A stretch of DNA of 64,000 nucleotides from Hyaloraphidium curvatum (taxonomy: Eukaryota; Monoblepharomycota; Hyaloraphidiomycetes; Hyaloraphidiales; Hyaloraphidiaceae). Below, in pieces: positions 63,301 to 64,000 of the stretch (its first letter is position 1; the number at the start of each line of letters is the position of its first letter). The position numbers and the translations under genes are program-made. Below the pieces are notes generated by a model that was not told the DNA's origin, made no database searches, and saw only the letters and a list, made by a program, of their open reading frames with translations. The DNA lies in NCBI GenBank assembly GCA_025558095.1, contig JAIVFI010000043.1:310001-374000 (forward strand). The letters run 5' to 3'.

Positions 63301-64000
63301 TCACAGGTCCCAACGAGGACATCTACATCGACTACATCGGCGAGATCAATCCGGCCACGCCCCGCGGCAACAAGTACCTTCTCGTCGTCTACGATCCGTT
63401 CACTAAATGGGTCGCGGCGTATCCGACTCCGGACCTCTCTGGGCCGACGACGGCGAAGCTGCTCTATACGCGATGGATTCTCGAGCACGGTCTTCCGAAG
63501 CGGATTCACCACGACAACGCCTCGAACCTGGACAACCATTACATGGAGTACCTGCTCAAGCTACTCGGCATCAACCGGGGCCTGGTCACGGTTGGGCATC
63601 CCAGGGCTTCCCTCGCGGAGCGCCCGAACCGGTGGATCATCGACGCCCTGAGCGCAGCGGTCTCCAAGAACTACCAGACATGGGACGAGGACATCGTGGG
63701 GGTCATCTTTGCCTTCCGGACCTCCATCCACGCGACGACCGGCGAAACTCCGTTCTTTCTGATGCATGGTCGGGATGCTCGTATTCCGCTCGACCTACTT
63801 TACGACGAGACCGAGATTCGCGAGCCAGTGCACCTGCGGGCCAGCGACGAGGAGGACAAGAAGACAGAGGATGAGCGCCGGCGGACCTACGTCGTGGAGC
63901 TCGTGGCGCAGCTTCGTGCGGCCTACGACCTGGTGGCCGAGAAGATGGCCGCAGCGGCGGAGACTCGGAACGCCAAGGCCAACGCTACCCGGCTTCCGAT
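60333..64000 (+). CDS. pol: Pol (RT, RNase H, integrase) of the gypsy-type element, partial
   Basis: Open without a stop from before 60333 to the window end. RT: GVVVPSRSPWATPCIMVPKG, WRLVIDYRKLNAATKRD, MAMGFTNAPATFARIMDELL and VVFIDDIIIFS (catalytic DD). RNase H: FVLFTDASDIGLGAVLSQ, KWDTREREALAVVWACEHF and VVTDHSALKWLL. Integrase: His/Cys finger (RAHDDPLSGHVGRH then CLTCMTRK), and catalytic acidic residues in IYIDYIGEI, RIHHDNASNL and LAERPNRWI. This domain order defines Ty3/gypsy. Only the protease-RT junction looks damaged; the rest could encode active enzymes. The C-terminus lies beyond base 64000. Confidence 0.9.
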   Translation, partial: MDDVILGTPWLSALRVQMDWETPVLYFKDDPEGVVVPMHIVARPLFGSHLVAPLHSTTSITVYPNEDVSITAELAPTTPLATVVEMDLTGVIETPNTSPFDRLFIIPSATPDRDGRLPILIRNYGTTPVTIGPGTHLGRFRVRIPGFLAPEPPTYLAPAQISMLEPELPHTEPAESTLTVEETIDLFAVPSPGSIGPPQPPGVEPPPVEAIELKMDQTILSEGDKPRFHKLCDRYRDVFGPWIGKLRNHRFRIDTGDLKPIHQMPYRTPFRLRGEMDKIIDDLLVQGVVVPSRSPWATPCIMVPKGHGSGEWRLVIDYRKLNAATKRDVYPMKNPSDTLALLSAAKVWSVCDIRSGFWHVEVADEDKEKTAFTTHRGLYQWERMAMGFTNAPATFARIMDELLAGLQWYCLVVFIDDIIIFSQTVDEHLVHLELLFDRLREAGMTLKLAKCKFFRREVKYLGHYVTADGLKVDPEKTRAVDQFPRPTTKKELQSFLGLSNYYRPFIAGYANIASPLTRLTQDGVSVSRAWDDACEAAFRMLKERLTSAPVLRRPDFSKRFVLFTDASDIGLGAVLSQRDSDGKEYVIAYASRALQPNERKWDTREREALAVVWACEHFRAYLIGDEFEVVTDHSALKWLLETSKPGRLQRWILRLSDFRFQIIHRSGKANSNADFLSRQLVAPSPDEDVPMGDPEEILDIPAFWPPNPPDPLPFSSFSGGGRAPGFLSGSDLGQTSRSSSTPVTESDSGRATAGSSVNCESMERVLSGTEFPATVAAVEGTLWSDPGTLPEAAAPETQILLPIPTTNAQVDPADVPERDLAFLHPALLEVLPDVGGISAIDLADVRSRDALRKVQEADVETSALIRFVRDGELPPNVNLAKFCKKYGEQYFLATDGVLCRRDVLATGTRRIPVTQLVIPHELREAYLQRAHDDPLSGHVGRHRAYSNLRRRVYWVGMAHDVRRWTRACLTCMTRKMPSVSNQGLLKSVPLTGPNEDIYIDYIGEINPATPRGNKYLLVVYDPFTKWVAAYPTPDLSGPTTAKLLYTRWILEHGLPKRIHHDNASNLDNHYMEYLLKLLGINRGLVTVGHPRASLAERPNRWIIDALSAAVSKNYQTWDEDIVGVIFAFRTSIHATTGETPFFLMHGRDARIPLDLLYDETEIREPVHLRASDEEDKKTEDERRRTYVVELVAQLRAAYDLVAEKMAAAAETRNAKANATRLP

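Larger units (their letters stand above)
57350..64000 (+). mobile_element. Ty3/gypsy-type LTR retrotransposon, 3' end outside window
   Basis: Gag, protease, RT, RNase H and integrase follow in the Ty3/gypsy order. A TATA box (TATATAAAG, 57521-57529) marks the likely LTR promoter. The left border is a guess: RT homology of the upstream element fades at about 57345, just before TGACATTCGG. A possible primer-binding site TGGTCCGACCTC lies at about 57810. Both need the 3' LTR, which is beyond the window. Confidence 0.75.

Overview
The window is nuclear DNA of a compact, GC-rich eukaryote, most likely an early-diverging (zoosporic, chytrid-like) fungus. Evidence: short GT-AG introns (about 50-140 bp) in most genes; ubiquitin with the fungal/plant-type residues Ser19 and Asp24; fungal-style GDP-mannose transporter, PEX11, GPI-anchored wall protein and MYND/F-box genes; and Ty3/gypsy-type and non-LTR retroelements. 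The species call is inference; no rRNA is present.

Layout. 1-8.1 kb: nucleotide-sugar transporter (partial), a VOC protein, ETF beta, a sterol-carrier-type thiolase, a mu-like glutathione transferase and a redoxin/F-box protein. 8.3-15.4 kb: a basic-secretory-protein peptidase, then two four-unit polyubiquitin genes facing each other as an apparently identical 1.3-kb inverted repeat. Between them lie a multi-membrane protein of unknown family and a peroxiredoxin-like gene. That gene reads through an in-frame TGA exactly where its family has the first Cys of CxxC, and a SECIS-like RNA fold lies 49 bases past its stop: a probable fungal selenoprotein U, and the main discovery of this window. 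15.7-24.1 kb: a chromate-type transporter, then an aromatic ring-cleavage set (FAD hydroxylase, extradiol-like VOC protein, fumarylacetoacetase-family protein) and a GPI wall protein. 25-38.8 kb: a disordered protein, two more members of the unknown membrane family, an SDR, a decayed F-box/LRR gene and a fragment of it, an RGS protein with a signal peptide, an esterase and a V8-like secreted protease. 39-47.9 kb: a phytanoyl-CoA-dioxygenase-like pseudogene with two stops, a quinone-oxidoreductase-like MDR, PEX11, a 14-ankyrin kinase and two MYND proteins. 48.2-50.4 kb: tandem WW-domain paralogues whose start codons are each interrupted by an intron.

50.6-64 kb is transposon territory: the tail of one non-LTR element, then a three-ORF non-LTR-like element whose ORFs overlap by stop-start motifs, then a Ty3/gypsy-type element running off the window, with a textbook A AAA AAC slippery site before the gag stop.

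Shared themes: peroxisomal and mitochondrial lipid oxidation (ETF beta, SCP-type thiolase, PEX11), redox defence (GST, SelU, redoxin, quinone reductase) and protein turnover (polyubiquitin, F-box). Only the ring-cleavage genes look like a functional cluster. Exon boundaries come from reading splice signals and protein continuity by eye, so single junctions may be off even where a gene call is firm.
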